From assembly GCA_003140095.1 (NCBI GenBank), contig PLIU01000357.1:1-52031 (forward strand): a DNA stretch of 52,031 nucleotides. Reading direction: 5' to 3'. Position 1 is the stretch's first letter; the number at the start of each line of letters is the position of its first letter. Below, in pieces: positions 32,592-40,638 of the stretch. This DNA is from Verrucomicrobiales bacterium (GTDB lineage Bacteria > Verrucomicrobiota > Verrucomicrobiia > Limisphaerales > Palsa-1400). Position numbers and translations under genes: made by a program. The notes beneath the pieces are model-generated. The model worked only from the letters and a program-made list of their open reading frames with translations, searched no databases and was not told the origin of the DNA.

Positions 32592-35069
32592 TTAAGGGAC
32601 TCGCTCGGAACTCGGCTCGGAGAAGCCGGGCACTATCTGCCTATACCGCAGGCTTAGTCCAACCAAGCCGGGCGGCGCCAAGTCTTTGGCCAAATAGATG
32701 TGCGCGTGGGATTGCAAAATGTGCCCATAGTCTCCAAAGCGCCGCAGATCGGGCGGAGATTTTTGCGTCTCCAAGCCGCTGGCAATGACCTGGGTCTGGA
32801 AACCGCTGGGCAGCGCCACGACCCACTCCGTCGTGCCAGTCGTCTGAAACACTTCGGGCAGCGCCAGATCCGCGGCGCCGATGAAGCCCAACCGCAAGGG
32901 CGGATTGGCGATGCGGAAGGAGAGGCGATCCATCGTTTGCTGCCCTTCCCGGCCCGGCAGTTTAACCCGACAAGTCTGGTCCTCCATCTGAGGGGATTGG
33001 ATTTCGTGCCCATTGACAGAAACGGAAATCATCCTCGCTTTGGCGGGCAGCTTCATGCGAAATTCCTCGCCTTCCACGGCCGGCATTTCAAACTCGGCAA
33101 AGTGGATGCAACTGCCGTCGGAGTTGACGACGGTCAGATGCTGCGCGCGTGTCAGACCAATGCCGTAGAAATTTTTGGCAGGCTCAGCCAGTGCGACGGG
33201 CTGGACCGAGGCCTGCGTGCGAGTTTCCACTGGCTTGGCTGGCGCGTCGTGGCCCTGCTCGCGCCATTCCACTGCCAATTTTTCTTCACCGGTCACACCG
33301 ATGTCGTAAACTGTCGTCTTCTCCCCCGCGCTCTTGCTCCAGAGGAAGCCCGTGAGAATTTCAAAATCATTTTGCGCGGATTCCAAGCGCACGTTGCCTG
33401 AAATCCCGGTTAGCACCGGAATCTCCGCGCGCCGCTTGCCCTCGTGATTCTCAACGGGAACTCGATAAGAAAGGCGGAGTGTGCCCGGCCCGGTGCGTTC
33501 TGCCGCCAGCCACAGCCCATTGCTCGCACTGACGATCCAGGCCAGGTTTGTTTGCGCGGATTCGACATGCGACTCCAGCAGGTACACAGGCAGGCCGAAC
33601 AGCGCCGCGGAGGCCTCGCCGGTCCGCAGGATCTGGAAGGTCGTCAGCACCTCGACGTGAAAATAATTTGTCTCCTGCCGCACCTGATATTGAGCCGGCG
33701 CGAACGCGACGATGGCGGGCGCCGCTTCGTGCTTGACCTCTGGCGCCTTGGCGAGGATTTCTCCCGGTACGATCACCTGGATCTCTCCGGAGTTGGATGC
33801 GCCGGGGCACGCCAACAGGGCCAGCAGCGCAGCGACGGCAGCTTTGCGCCGCAAGGCCTGGTTTTGCAGATCGACGAGTACATAAAGCGTGACCACGCCA
33901 AGGCAGAGCAACACCATGCCGCGATTCCAGCCGGCAAAGGCCGCCAGCGTGGGAAAAATCCAGTAGAGCGCCAGACACGTCAGCCCGCCCAGCAGGCCGA
34001 GCCTGGCCCCCAAGAGCCAGCGCGCGTAGTTCACCAGCAACGCCCCGGGCACGACGGCCGCGATCACCACCGCCACAGGGAAGGAAAGGTGCGCGCTCAA
34101 ATAAAGAATCAGAGGAAAATAGAGCGCGTAGCCGACCGCGATGGTGACCATCTGAACGCCGTTGAGTTCCTGGCGCGCCAAAATCACCGCCGACACCGCG
34201 AGCAGGAAGAGCAGGCAGAGGATCGGGCCGATCTCCAGCAGTTGCGAGAGCGACTGATAAAGATTGCGGCTTTCCACGATCACAGCGGAATAGAAACCCG
34301 GCGCGAGAAAGTCCCGTTGTTCCCACGACACCGTTTCCTCCGTTGAAGCCTTTGTTCCATCGCCACTCTCAAACCGCATGGAATCTAAATCCTTGCGATG
34401 AAAAGTGACGCGCAGTCGTTTGACCGGGTTCCCATTCTGCTCGCCCACGCGATAGCTGGCGCCTTTGAGCGAGGCGACCTGATACGAAATGTCAATATTG
34501 GCGCCGCCATGAGCCTCCAAGGTGCCGCTCCACAACCAAGCCTCCCCGGCGTTTTCCTGCATGCCATTGACCGAAGACTGCAATCTCAGCCCGCTGGCTG
34601 GCAGGGTGCCGTTGTCCGGTGTTCCTGTTCGTGGATGAGGGCATTTGAAAAGCACGAATACAGGTTCATCCATAACATTGGTCAAACCAAATTTCGCATG
34701 GAATTGCCCGGACATATCCATGATCGTGCGCAAGCCACGATAGTCCCGCCTCCCCGTCAGGTCGAAGCTTGCCTCGGAGTACTCCGGCTGCATCGGTTTG
34801 ATGACCGAGACATCATCGCTCATCTTCCGTGTCACCACCCACGGAGCCTCCTGGATCATTTCCGCCTTTGGTCCGCTAGTGGGTTGCCCGACGAACTCCG
34901 GGCGGTCCTCCATGAGCATCTTTAAGCCGAAAAAGCCGGCGCAGATGGCTACCCAACTCAGAAGTCCCGCACCAATCGTGTTGGGTGGAGGACGCCGCGG
35001 AGCGGGGTTCGAGACAGGATACGTCGCAGGGGCAGAAGGCTCGCCGCCGGGTCGTTCGTTCGTATTCAT
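32592..35069 (-). CDS. CreD-like multi-span membrane protein with large C-terminal part
   Basis: 825 residues from ATG 35069 (35144 also open). An N-terminal span (IGAGLLSWVAICAGFFGLKM), a large periplasmic domain, a block of about six spans near residues 280-430 that follows the CreD pattern (QMVTIAVGYALYFPLILYLS, then a short hydrophilic turn and YARWLLGARLGLLGG), and then about 390 further residues of beta-rich sequence not found in CreD of E. coli. Function is unknown beyond membrane-related stress in CreD. Sits alone after accA, same strand. Confidence 0.6.
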   Translation of the reverse strand: MNTNERPGGEPSAPATYPVSNPAPRRPPPNTIGAGLLSWVAICAGFFGLKMLMEDRPEFVGQPTSGPKAEMIQEAPWVVTRKMSDDVSVIKPMQPEYSEASFDLTGRRDYRGLRTIMDMSGQFHAKFGLTNVMDEPVFVLFKCPHPRTGTPDNGTLPASGLRLQSSVNGMQENAGEAWLWSGTLEAHGGANIDISYQVASLKGASYRVGEQNGNPVKRLRVTFHRKDLDSMRFESGDGTKASTEETVSWEQRDFLAPGFYSAVIVESRNLYQSLSQLLEIGPILCLLFLLAVSAVILARQELNGVQMVTIAVGYALYFPLILYLSAHLSFPVAVVIAAVVPGALLVNYARWLLGARLGLLGGLTCLALYWIFPTLAAFAGWNRGMVLLCLGVVTLYVLVDLQNQALRRKAAVAALLALLACPGASNSGEIQVIVPGEILAKAPEVKHEAAPAIVAFAPAQYQVRQETNYFHVEVLTTFQILRTGEASAALFGLPVYLLESHVESAQTNLAWIVSASNGLWLAAERTGPGTLRLSYRVPVENHEGKRRAEIPVLTGISGNVRLESAQNDFEILTGFLWSKSAGEKTTVYDIGVTGEEKLAVEWREQGHDAPAKPVETRTQASVQPVALAEPAKNFYGIGLTRAQHLTVVNSDGSCIHFAEFEMPAVEGEEFRMKLPAKARMISVSVNGHEIQSPQMEDQTCRVKLPGREGQQTMDRLSFRIANPPLRLGFIGAADLALPEVFQTTGTTEWVVALPSGFQTQVIASGLETQKSPPDLRRFGDYGHILQSHAHIYLAKDLAPPGLVGLSLRYRQIVPGFSEPSSERVP

Positions 35070-35258
35070 GCGGCTTTTGGATTGCGATCGGCTAGCCCAA
35101 TGGTTGAGATCATCAGTTATTGACAGCTTGCGCCCGGTATTCATTCGAGATTAACGGAAAACAGTTCAAAATGCCCTGCCTTGGAAAGGTCCACGATTGG
35201 ATTTAACGGTGGATTGTCCTGTTGCCTTCCTCCGGCTTTCTGGCATATCGTTTCATGA

Positions 35259-36257
35259 ATGAGACGATCCTGTGTGAAGTTGGGTTTGGTTCTATTGCTC
35301 CTGGTGGCGTTGCCCTATCGGGCGCCCGCGCCGCTGATTTATCGGCCAGGCGAGGGGTGGACCTACGAGATGCCCGGCGCCAAGGGGGCTTTGCGCAAGC
35401 AGCGGGCCAAGGATCAGTTGGAGTTGGCGCAACAGCTCTTCGACCAGAAGAAATATAAAATCGCCCTCAAGGCCGCCAAGCTCGTCTTGCGCTGGCCCTT
35501 CTCCGATTACGCCCCCAAGGCCCAATACCTTATCGGCCGCTGTTACGAGATGCGCAAACAGGACGAATACGCTTTCAACGCCTATCAGACTTTGCTGGAC
35601 AAATACCCCAAGGCTGCCGATGTCAAGGACGTGCAGCATCGCCAATTCGTCATCGCGGTGCGTTTCCTCCACGGCCAATGGTTCAAGCTCTGGGGCTACA
35701 TTCCATTTTTCCCGTCGATGGACAAGACGGCCGACATGTTCGCCAAGATTGTCAGCTACGGCCCTTACGGGGACCTGGGCTCAGCCTCGCAGATGAACAT
35801 TGGCGCGGCGCGGGAGAAGGAAAAAGATTATCCGCTGGCAGTCAAGGCATACGAACTGGCGGCCGACCGTTACAGCGAACAACCCGTCGTGGCGGCGGAG
35901 GCGCTCTACAAAGCGGCCCTGGCTTACTACAAACAGGCCCGCAAAGCCGATTACGATCAAAGCGTGGCCGGCCAGTCCATCTCGGCTTTCACCGATTTCA
36001 TGGCGCTCTATCCCAACGATCCGCGCGTGGCGGAGGCCCGGCGCATCATTGTCCAATTGAAGTCGGTCGAGGCGCAGGGCAATTTCAAAGTGGCGCAGTA
36101 TTACGAGAAGCAAAAACAGTGGGTCGGCGCGCTGGTGTATTACAACGAGGTGACAACCAAGACCCCCAGTTCCCCGTTGGCCAGCGAGGCGCGCCAACGA
36201 ATCGCAGTCCTGACAAAGCTCTCTCAGCGCTCGGCGCCGCCGGCTTCGGCGCATTAG
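35259..36257 (+). CDS. bamD: Outer-membrane assembly factor BamD-like
   Basis: 332 residues. Signal-like N-terminus (CVKLGLVLLLLVALPYRAPA) without a clear lipobox Cys, then tandem TPR-type helices with the BamD look: DQLELAQQLFDQKKYKIALK, PKAQYLIGRCYEMRKQDEYA, AYQTLLDKYPKAADVKDV and later SAFTDFMALYPNDPRVAEAR. BamD is the essential lipoprotein of the BAM complex that inserts beta-barrel proteins. 7 bases from lptE, probably co-transcribed. A YfiO-like TPR protein of other role is the alternative. Confidence 0.75.
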   Translation: MRRSCVKLGLVLLLLVALPYRAPAPLIYRPGEGWTYEMPGAKGALRKQRAKDQLELAQQLFDQKKYKIALKAAKLVLRWPFSDYAPKAQYLIGRCYEMRKQDEYAFNAYQTLLDKYPKAADVKDVQHRQFVIAVRFLHGQWFKLWGYIPFFPSMDKTADMFAKIVSYGPYGDLGSASQMNIGAAREKEKDYPLAVKAYELAADRYSEQPVVAAEALYKAALAYYKQARKADYDQSVAGQSISAFTDFMALYPNDPRVAEARRIIVQLKSVEAQGNFKVAQYYEKQKQWVGALVYYNEVTTKTPSSPLASEARQRIAVLTKLSQRSAPPASAH

Positions 36258-36264
36258 GTGGAAC

Positions 36265-36768
36265 ATGCGCCGGCTTTTGTTTTTCATGAGCGTGGCCTTA
36301 TTGGCCGGCTGCGCGGGCTACAAATTAGGCCCCACCAACGGCCTTCCCGCCGGCAGCCGTTCGGTCGAGGTCAAATCTTTCGTCAACAAAACCCGCGAAC
36401 CGCGCATCACCGAGTACCTGGCCGCGTCCATGCGCAAGCAATTCCAGCAAGAAGGCTCCTTCCGCCTGGAAACCTCCGGCCGGGGCGACATCCTGGTCAC
36501 GGGCGCCATCATCCACTTCGATCGCGGCGGCTTGTCCTATCAAAACAACGACGTGCTTACCCCGCAGGAATACATTTTGACGCTGGTGGCCCACGTGGTG
36601 GTGATCAACTTGGACACCGGCAAGACCAACCTCAACCGGGACGTCTTCGGGCGGACCTACATCCTCATTGGCAACGATCAAAGCAGCGCCGAGCGCCAGG
36701 CCATCCCGCTGCTGGCCGACGATCTGGCCCGCAACGCCGTCTCTTTGGTGGTGGACGGCGATTTCTGA
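36265..36768 (+). CDS. lptE: LPS-assembly lipoprotein LptE-like
   Basis: 167 residues with a type II signal peptide: lipobox LLAGC, Cys16 as the lipidation site. The mature part (SVEVKSFVNKTREPRITEYL, then a helix with AASMRKQFQQEG and LVTGAIIHFDRGGLSY) fits the LptE fold, two helices on a beta sheet. LptE plugs the LptD barrel and delivers lipopolysaccharide to the cell surface. Follows bamD by 7 bases, linking two outer-membrane biogenesis functions. lptD is not in the window. Confidence 0.75.
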   Translation: MRRLLFFMSVALLAGCAGYKLGPTNGLPAGSRSVEVKSFVNKTREPRITEYLAASMRKQFQQEGSFRLETSGRGDILVTGAIIHFDRGGLSYQNNDVLTPQEYILTLVAHVVVINLDTGKTNLNRDVFGRTYILIGNDQSSAERQAIPLLADDLARNAVSLVVDGDF

Positions 36769-36829
36769 CCGGGGCTCTTGCTTTTTGGCGATGTCGGCAG
36801 ACCTTGGCAATTCGCACCCCATCGCAGCA

Positions 36830-37091
36830 TCAGATTTTCCGGCGGCATATGTCGAAGCTGTTTGATTCTCGATCAATTATAGTATTGACATCGTAACGTC
36901 CGGCGCCAACGGCCCAACGGTACGTATCGCTGATGTTGATGGGTTGAATGGCGTAGGCAACTCCGGGAACCGGAAGAAAAAATTCTCTTTGTCCTTTTGC
37001 GCTGTTTATTTCGCACTGAAGGGTGAATGATTGAATTTGCCTATGCCTCAGCCCCGCCACGGTAACGCTCCGGGTTCCACGGCTTAAAAGA
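36830..37091 (-). pseudogene. Possible remnant of a secreted or structural protein
   Basis: A minus-strand frame with no start codon at a natural point reads LLSRGTRSVTVAGLRHRQIQ, then FFLPVPGVAYAIQPINISDT and YRWAVGAGRYDVNTIIDRES. It has the strand-turn rhythm of a beta domain and ends at a stop near 36830. I do not recognise it; the call rests on this pattern only. Confidence 0.25.
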
Positions 37092-37169
37092 CCGCGGCTT
37101 CACTTCAAAGCTTGCAGGCCAAATTGGTGCCCCTCCGACTTCTGGGTGTAGGCCAGACGTGATGCTATT

Positions 37170-37386
37170 TCACCACCGGGCGGAAATCGGCTGCCGGGGC
37201 ATCGGAACGGCTTGTTCGGCCGGAGGCCCGATTAAACCCAGCACGCTGCACACGTGCTGGCGAATAAAAGGATCGGGATGGCTGTCATACATTTCAATGA
37301 GTGAAGGCACAGCAGGAGCGGCGTTGCTGCCCAACGCCACAAAGGCGTCCAGCGCGGCCTGATTTCGCAGCCACCATAATCATTAT
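37170..37386 (-). pseudogene. HEAT-repeat protein remnant
   Basis: The minus-strand frame WLRNQAALDAFVALG, then SNAAPAVPSLIEMYDSHPDP and FIRQHVCSVLGLIGPPAEQA is a clear HEAT/PBS-lyase-like helical repeat. It opens right after an in-frame stop and ends at 37170. Intact relatives have several such repeats, and only about one and a half remain. Confidence 0.6.
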
Positions 37387-37558
37387 GCTGAATGTGCAAG
37401 AACCGAAGTTGGTGTGCGGCGTACACGGGGCGAGCCAACCATGCCACATCGCCTACGGTGGATGCCGCGGACGAAGTCGCGCAGGAATTGAATGAGGTTC
37501 TCGCGCGGAGCCGCGGAAGGCGCGGAGACAGCAAGAACCAACGGAGAGGCAAGCACAA

Positions 37559-37654
37559 CCCCATTTTCCCACGAAGCTCACGAAGAGCACAAAGAAGAGC
37601 CATTCATATTGTCTTTTCCAAAATTTCGAGTCCTCCGCGGCCTGAAAAAGTTTT
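37559..37654 (-). repeat. Dispersed intergenic repeat, diverged inverted copy
   Basis: Its reverse complement aligns with 11503-11600, sharing AAAACTTTTTCA, GCGGAGGAC and the GCTCTTCGTGA-type block, at roughly 70 percent identity by eye. Confidence 0.45.
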
Positions 37655-37688
37655 GCCAGAAATGAGCAAATTTAAGATATTGCATTGT

Positions 37689-37749
37689 CAGGGCCGAAAG
37701 GCCGGTCTGAACCTGGCAATAGCCCGGTTGGAAGCGGGCTTGAATTGCC
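37689..37749 (+). repeat. Pair of strong hairpins
   Basis: First: GGCC-GAAA-GGCC, with a GNRA-type loop, at about 37692-37703. Second: GGCAAT AGCCCG GTTGGAAG CGGGCT TGA ATTGCC at 37715-37749, a two-part stem of 6 plus 6 pairs around a short internal bulge. Could be a palindromic repeat (REP-like) or a structured RNA; there is no U-tract, so a terminator is unlikely. Confidence 0.5.
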
Positions 37750-37965
37750 GCCATGAACAGGTATTATTTCTTTATGAGTATGACAACTTATCCACTGGTA
37801 CTGCCCAAGGATCTCATTAGCGGATTTAGGCAAAGTCGCCAAAGTGCGCCCCTGCGTCGTCATCTCCATTGCCAATGCGGATCGTCGCCGGAATATGTCG
37901 GTGGTTGCGCTTTTGACCATGATGGTTCAACTAGTCTAGAGTAAGAACAAAAGTCGTTGCAGGCC

Positions 37966-38655
37966 ATGGAAACCATGCCGCAAAAAAGAGGCCGCGTCAT
38001 CAATATCTTGAAGCGGCTAAAACAAGCTTATCCGGACGCGCGGTTGGCGTTGGATTTTTCAAGTCCGCTGGAGTTATTGATCGCGCTGATTCTGGCGGCG
38101 CAGGCCCGAGACGATCGTGTGAACGTGGTGACGGCGGGTTTGTTCAAAAAGTATCGCACCGCGGCCGATTGGGCGGCTGTTCCAAAAGCGACGCTGCAAG
38201 AGGAAATCAGGCAGATCACTTTTTTTCGCAACAAAACGCGCTCGATCCAAGGCGCGTGCCGCATGCTGGTGGAGAAATTCGGCGGTGTCGTGCCAGACAG
38301 CCTGGAAGATCTTCTGACCTTGTCCGGAGTCGGGCGCAAGACCGCGAATGTTCTTTTAGGCAACGCTTTTGGCCACGCTGTCATTGGGGTGGATCGCCAC
38401 GTGGCGCGCGTTTCCGGGAGGCTCGGCTTGACCCGCCAGAGCGACCCGGATTTGATCGAAGAAGACTTGATGAAACTGGTGCCTGAAAAGGACCGTGTGA
38501 AATTCTGTCATTTGTTGCAGCATCACGGCCGCCGCGTCTGCGTCGCAAAAAATCCGAAATGCCCTGAGTGCCCGATTCATTCGCTCTGTCCCTATCCAGT
38601 TAAACAGAAGCAAACCAAGAAAACGAAGGATGAAAGCGACGCTGCCAGCCGCTAA
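37966..38655 (+). CDS. nth: Endonuclease III
   Basis: DNA glycosylase/AP lyase removing oxidised pyrimidines. 229 residues from ATG 37966 (TTG 37957 and ATG 37975 are alternatives). Helix-hairpin-helix LTLSGVGRKTANVLLG with the catalytic Lys, the catalytic Asp in GVDRHVARV, and the [4Fe-4S] site CVAKNPKCPECPIHSLC (C-x6-C-x2-C-x5-C). ILAAQARDDRVN is a mild variant of the usual ILSAQTTD motif. The C-terminus is a basic, Lys-rich tail. Confidence 0.93.
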   Translation: METMPQKRGRVINILKRLKQAYPDARLALDFSSPLELLIALILAAQARDDRVNVVTAGLFKKYRTAADWAAVPKATLQEEIRQITFFRNKTRSIQGACRMLVEKFGGVVPDSLEDLLTLSGVGRKTANVLLGNAFGHAVIGVDRHVARVSGRLGLTRQSDPDLIEEDLMKLVPEKDRVKFCHLLQHHGRRVCVAKNPKCPECPIHSLCPYPVKQKQTKKTKDESDAASR

Positions 38656-38844
38656 GGCGACCGTGGTAATGTTGTCTTGTCATCTCCCAATGCCTTCGGA
38701 CCGGAGTTGACCGCGTATGGAGCCGGAAAAGGTTTGGCCTTGCGCAGGAATTGGGTTACAGGTTCTTTTCTCAGTATGTGTAAATTGGGCCTTTTGCCAA
38801 AGGTTGTGCGTCACGCGTCTCACCGTCCATCTGTGCGCTCACAA

Positions 38845-39461
38845 ATGCCGGGGTGGGCTGGTTTGGCTGGCCTTTTATTGCTTCTGTTCCATTGTAGCTG
38901 TCCTGCGGATTCATTTACTGATGGCCTGGCAAACGGCTATAGTTCCAACCAGTGGGTGTTATACACGAATACATCGCTTTTCACGGTGGCCACCAATGGC
39001 GGCGACCTGATTTTCAGCAAACCGGCCGGGGCAGTCAACAGCAATTATCAATATGCGACACTGGCTTCGCTGTTGGCCGCCCGGGGTGATTTTAGCGCGC
39101 AGGTTGATTTTAATTACAACACCAACGACGCCATCTTTACCTTTGTGCTCCAAAACAATCATACGAGCGACGCGATTTCAGCCGGGTTCGCCAATTTTCA
39201 ACTCACTGCCGATGAGATCGTGCCGCTACGTCGGCAATTGAGCGCGCAGCTTTCGGGGCCGGGTAGTTTGGTCGTTTCCTGGGAAGATACCTCCTGGCCC
39301 AATCTCCTGTCGGGCTACACTTTGTTCTCGTCCACTAACCTAGAAGGCCCAATGCTCGGCAAGTCCTGGTGACCGATCCGGCGCCCACGGGCAATCAATT
39401 CCTAATAACCAACGCCATCTCCAGTACGCCCATGTTCTTTCGTTTCCGGCAGGGACCGTAA
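38845..39461 (+). pseudogene. Secreted protein gene, frameshifted near its 3' end
   Basis: From ATG 38845 a signal peptide (MPGWAGLAGLLLLLFHCSC) precedes a beta-rich domain (DGLANGYSSNQWVLYTNTSL onward). The frame stops at TGA near 39370, but the continuation (LVTDPAPTGNQFLITNAISS, then PMFFRFRQGP) lies in another frame to TAA 39461. That tail is the same C-terminal type as in the apiosidase-like protein. An abrupt join near IVPLRRQLSAQLSG suggests an internal deletion as well. Function unknown. Confidence 0.6.
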
Positions 39462-39596
39462 TCTTGAGCAAGTCGCGACGCTGCCGCTTTTCCGCGAGAG
39501 CGCAAAAACCGCATTGTTCTTGCGATTCGAGGGAAGATCCAAGCCGCCAATATCAAATCCTCGCTTGATGAACTAAGATAAGGTAATTTTGAAACT

Positions 39597-39866
39597 ATGA
39601 ATGGAAACATTGCAAGTGTCGGTTACCGCTATATCACGCGCCAGCCGGGCGTGCGGGGAGGCCACGCCATCATCGAAGGCACACGCGTCGGCGTCCACGA
39701 TGTCATTAGCCTCCTCCAGAACGGTGAAACCGTGGACAGCGTAGTCATTCGCTGCTTCCCGAACATTACGCGCGCCCAGGTATATGAGTGCCTCTCCTAT
39801 TACGAGGACCATCGCGGCGAGATTGACGTTCTGGTGGCTCGCCAGATGTCGGCGCCGACGCCGTGA
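39597..39866 (+). CDS. DUF433 family antitoxin
   Basis: 89 residues: RYITRQPGVRGGHAIIEGTR, VGVHDVISLLQNGETVDSVV, then helices with FPNITRAQVYECLSYYEDHR, the full DUF433 pattern. Distinct from the copy at 10537. Its stop overlaps the GTG start of the toxin gene (GTGA), which suggests translational coupling. Confidence 0.8.
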   Translation: MNGNIASVGYRYITRQPGVRGGHAIIEGTRVGVHDVISLLQNGETVDSVVIRCFPNITRAQVYECLSYYEDHRGEIDVLVARQMSAPTP

Positions 39867-40225
39867 AGTTCATGCTCGACCATGACGTGCAGGACGACAC
39901 CGCCTTCTCCCTGGAAGCACTGGGCCACGCTGTCGTAAAGCTGCGTGAAGTGCTGTCTCGCACCGCGCCGGATGACGAGGTGTTGCGTCTGGCCGGCGAG
40001 CGTGGTTGCGTGCTTATCACCTGCAATCGCGATGATTTTCTGGCTGCCGCAGGACGCGTCGCTCACCACGGCCTCATCATACTCATCCGCCGCAAATCCC
40101 GGCATTGGAGAGCCGTCTGTCTTGTTCCATGTTCCGAAGACACAGTTAATATACAACCAGTAGCCCTTAGATTTCAAGAGGCAAATGCACACAGACGAAG
40201 CTGCACGCGGCGGGGCCGGTTTTGA
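39863..40225 (+). CDS. DUF5615 PIN-like toxin with replaced C-terminus
   Basis: Starts at GTG 39863. Residues 1-77 (KFMLDHDVQDDTAFSLEALG, VVKLREVLSRTAPDDEVLRL, CVLITCNRDDFLAAAGR, HHGLIILIRRKSR) match the family, with acids in HDV and NRDDF. Relatives then carry about 35 residues with a final helix; here the frame continues with unrelated sequence (HWRAVCLVPCSEDTVNIQPV). The catalytic half is present, so activity is uncertain, not excluded. Confidence 0.65.
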   Translation: MKFMLDHDVQDDTAFSLEALGHAVVKLREVLSRTAPDDEVLRLAGERGCVLITCNRDDFLAAAGRVAHHGLIILIRRKSRHWRAVCLVPCSEDTVNIQPVALRFQEANAHRRSCTRRGRF

Positions 40226-40353
40226 TCCTCACTTTTGACACTTTTTCTTCCGCATAGGGGATCGGTCTTCACAGATTGGAATTCCCGCCTTTCGCACTGG
40301 GGCGGCAAAAACCGCATTGCCCTTGCGACTGCCTTCCCCCAATATCCGTCCCC
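40226..40353. other. Intergenic, upstream part of the comM duplicate
   Basis: No gene. The last about 45 bases resemble the bases just before the intact comM start (CATTGCCCTTGC and CCCC), so the duplication included the comM leader. Confidence 0.5.
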
Positions 40354-40446
40354 ATGCTGGCCCGCGTTTTGTCCGCCGCCGTCAACGGCATTGAAGCCTT
40401 CCCGTCGAGTTGGAGGTCAATTCCGGCTGGGGCGATACGAGGGTGG
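40354..40446 (+). pseudogene. comM duplicate, 5' fragment
   Basis: ATG 40354 begins a copy of the first 31 codons of comM (43364), with roughly 88 percent identity by eye and a one-base loss near codon 17 that breaks the frame. Similarity stops at 40446. The next part of comM reappears at 42837. Confidence 0.8.
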
Positions 40447-40573
40447 CACTAATTATGTCGCTTTCGCCTATTCTTGAGACTCTTTCTCCCGTCGGAGAGA
40501 ACGGCTGTGTTGACGGCGTAGCACTCAGGACGACACCCGCATGACAGACCCGTCAGGGCGCACAAACTGCCAA

Positions 40574-40623
40574 AAAGCCCCGCGCCATGTTTTTTGTTCG
40601 GATTTGGCGTTTTGCGGGGCTTT
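40574..40623 (+). terminator. Hairpin before the sigma-factor gene
   Basis: AAAGCCCCGC (40574-40583) pairs perfectly with GCGGGGCTTT (40614-40623), and inside, GCGCCA pairs with TTGGCG, giving a long interrupted stem that ends 15 bases before the ATG. It could terminate transcription from upstream, or act as a leader structure for the sigma-factor gene. Confidence 0.45.
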
Positions 40624-40638
40624 AATATTGGAAGACAA

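Larger units (their letters stand above)
36769..37956. other. Gene-poor region with decayed sequences
   Basis: Nearly 1.2 kb after lptE without an intact gene. It holds a possible secreted-protein remnant (minus, 36830-37091), a HEAT-repeat remnant (37170-37386), an inverted copy of the dispersed repeat (37559-37654) and hairpins (37689-37749). Short open frames here have no family resemblance, so this looks like an erosion zone between lptE and nth. Confidence 0.5.
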
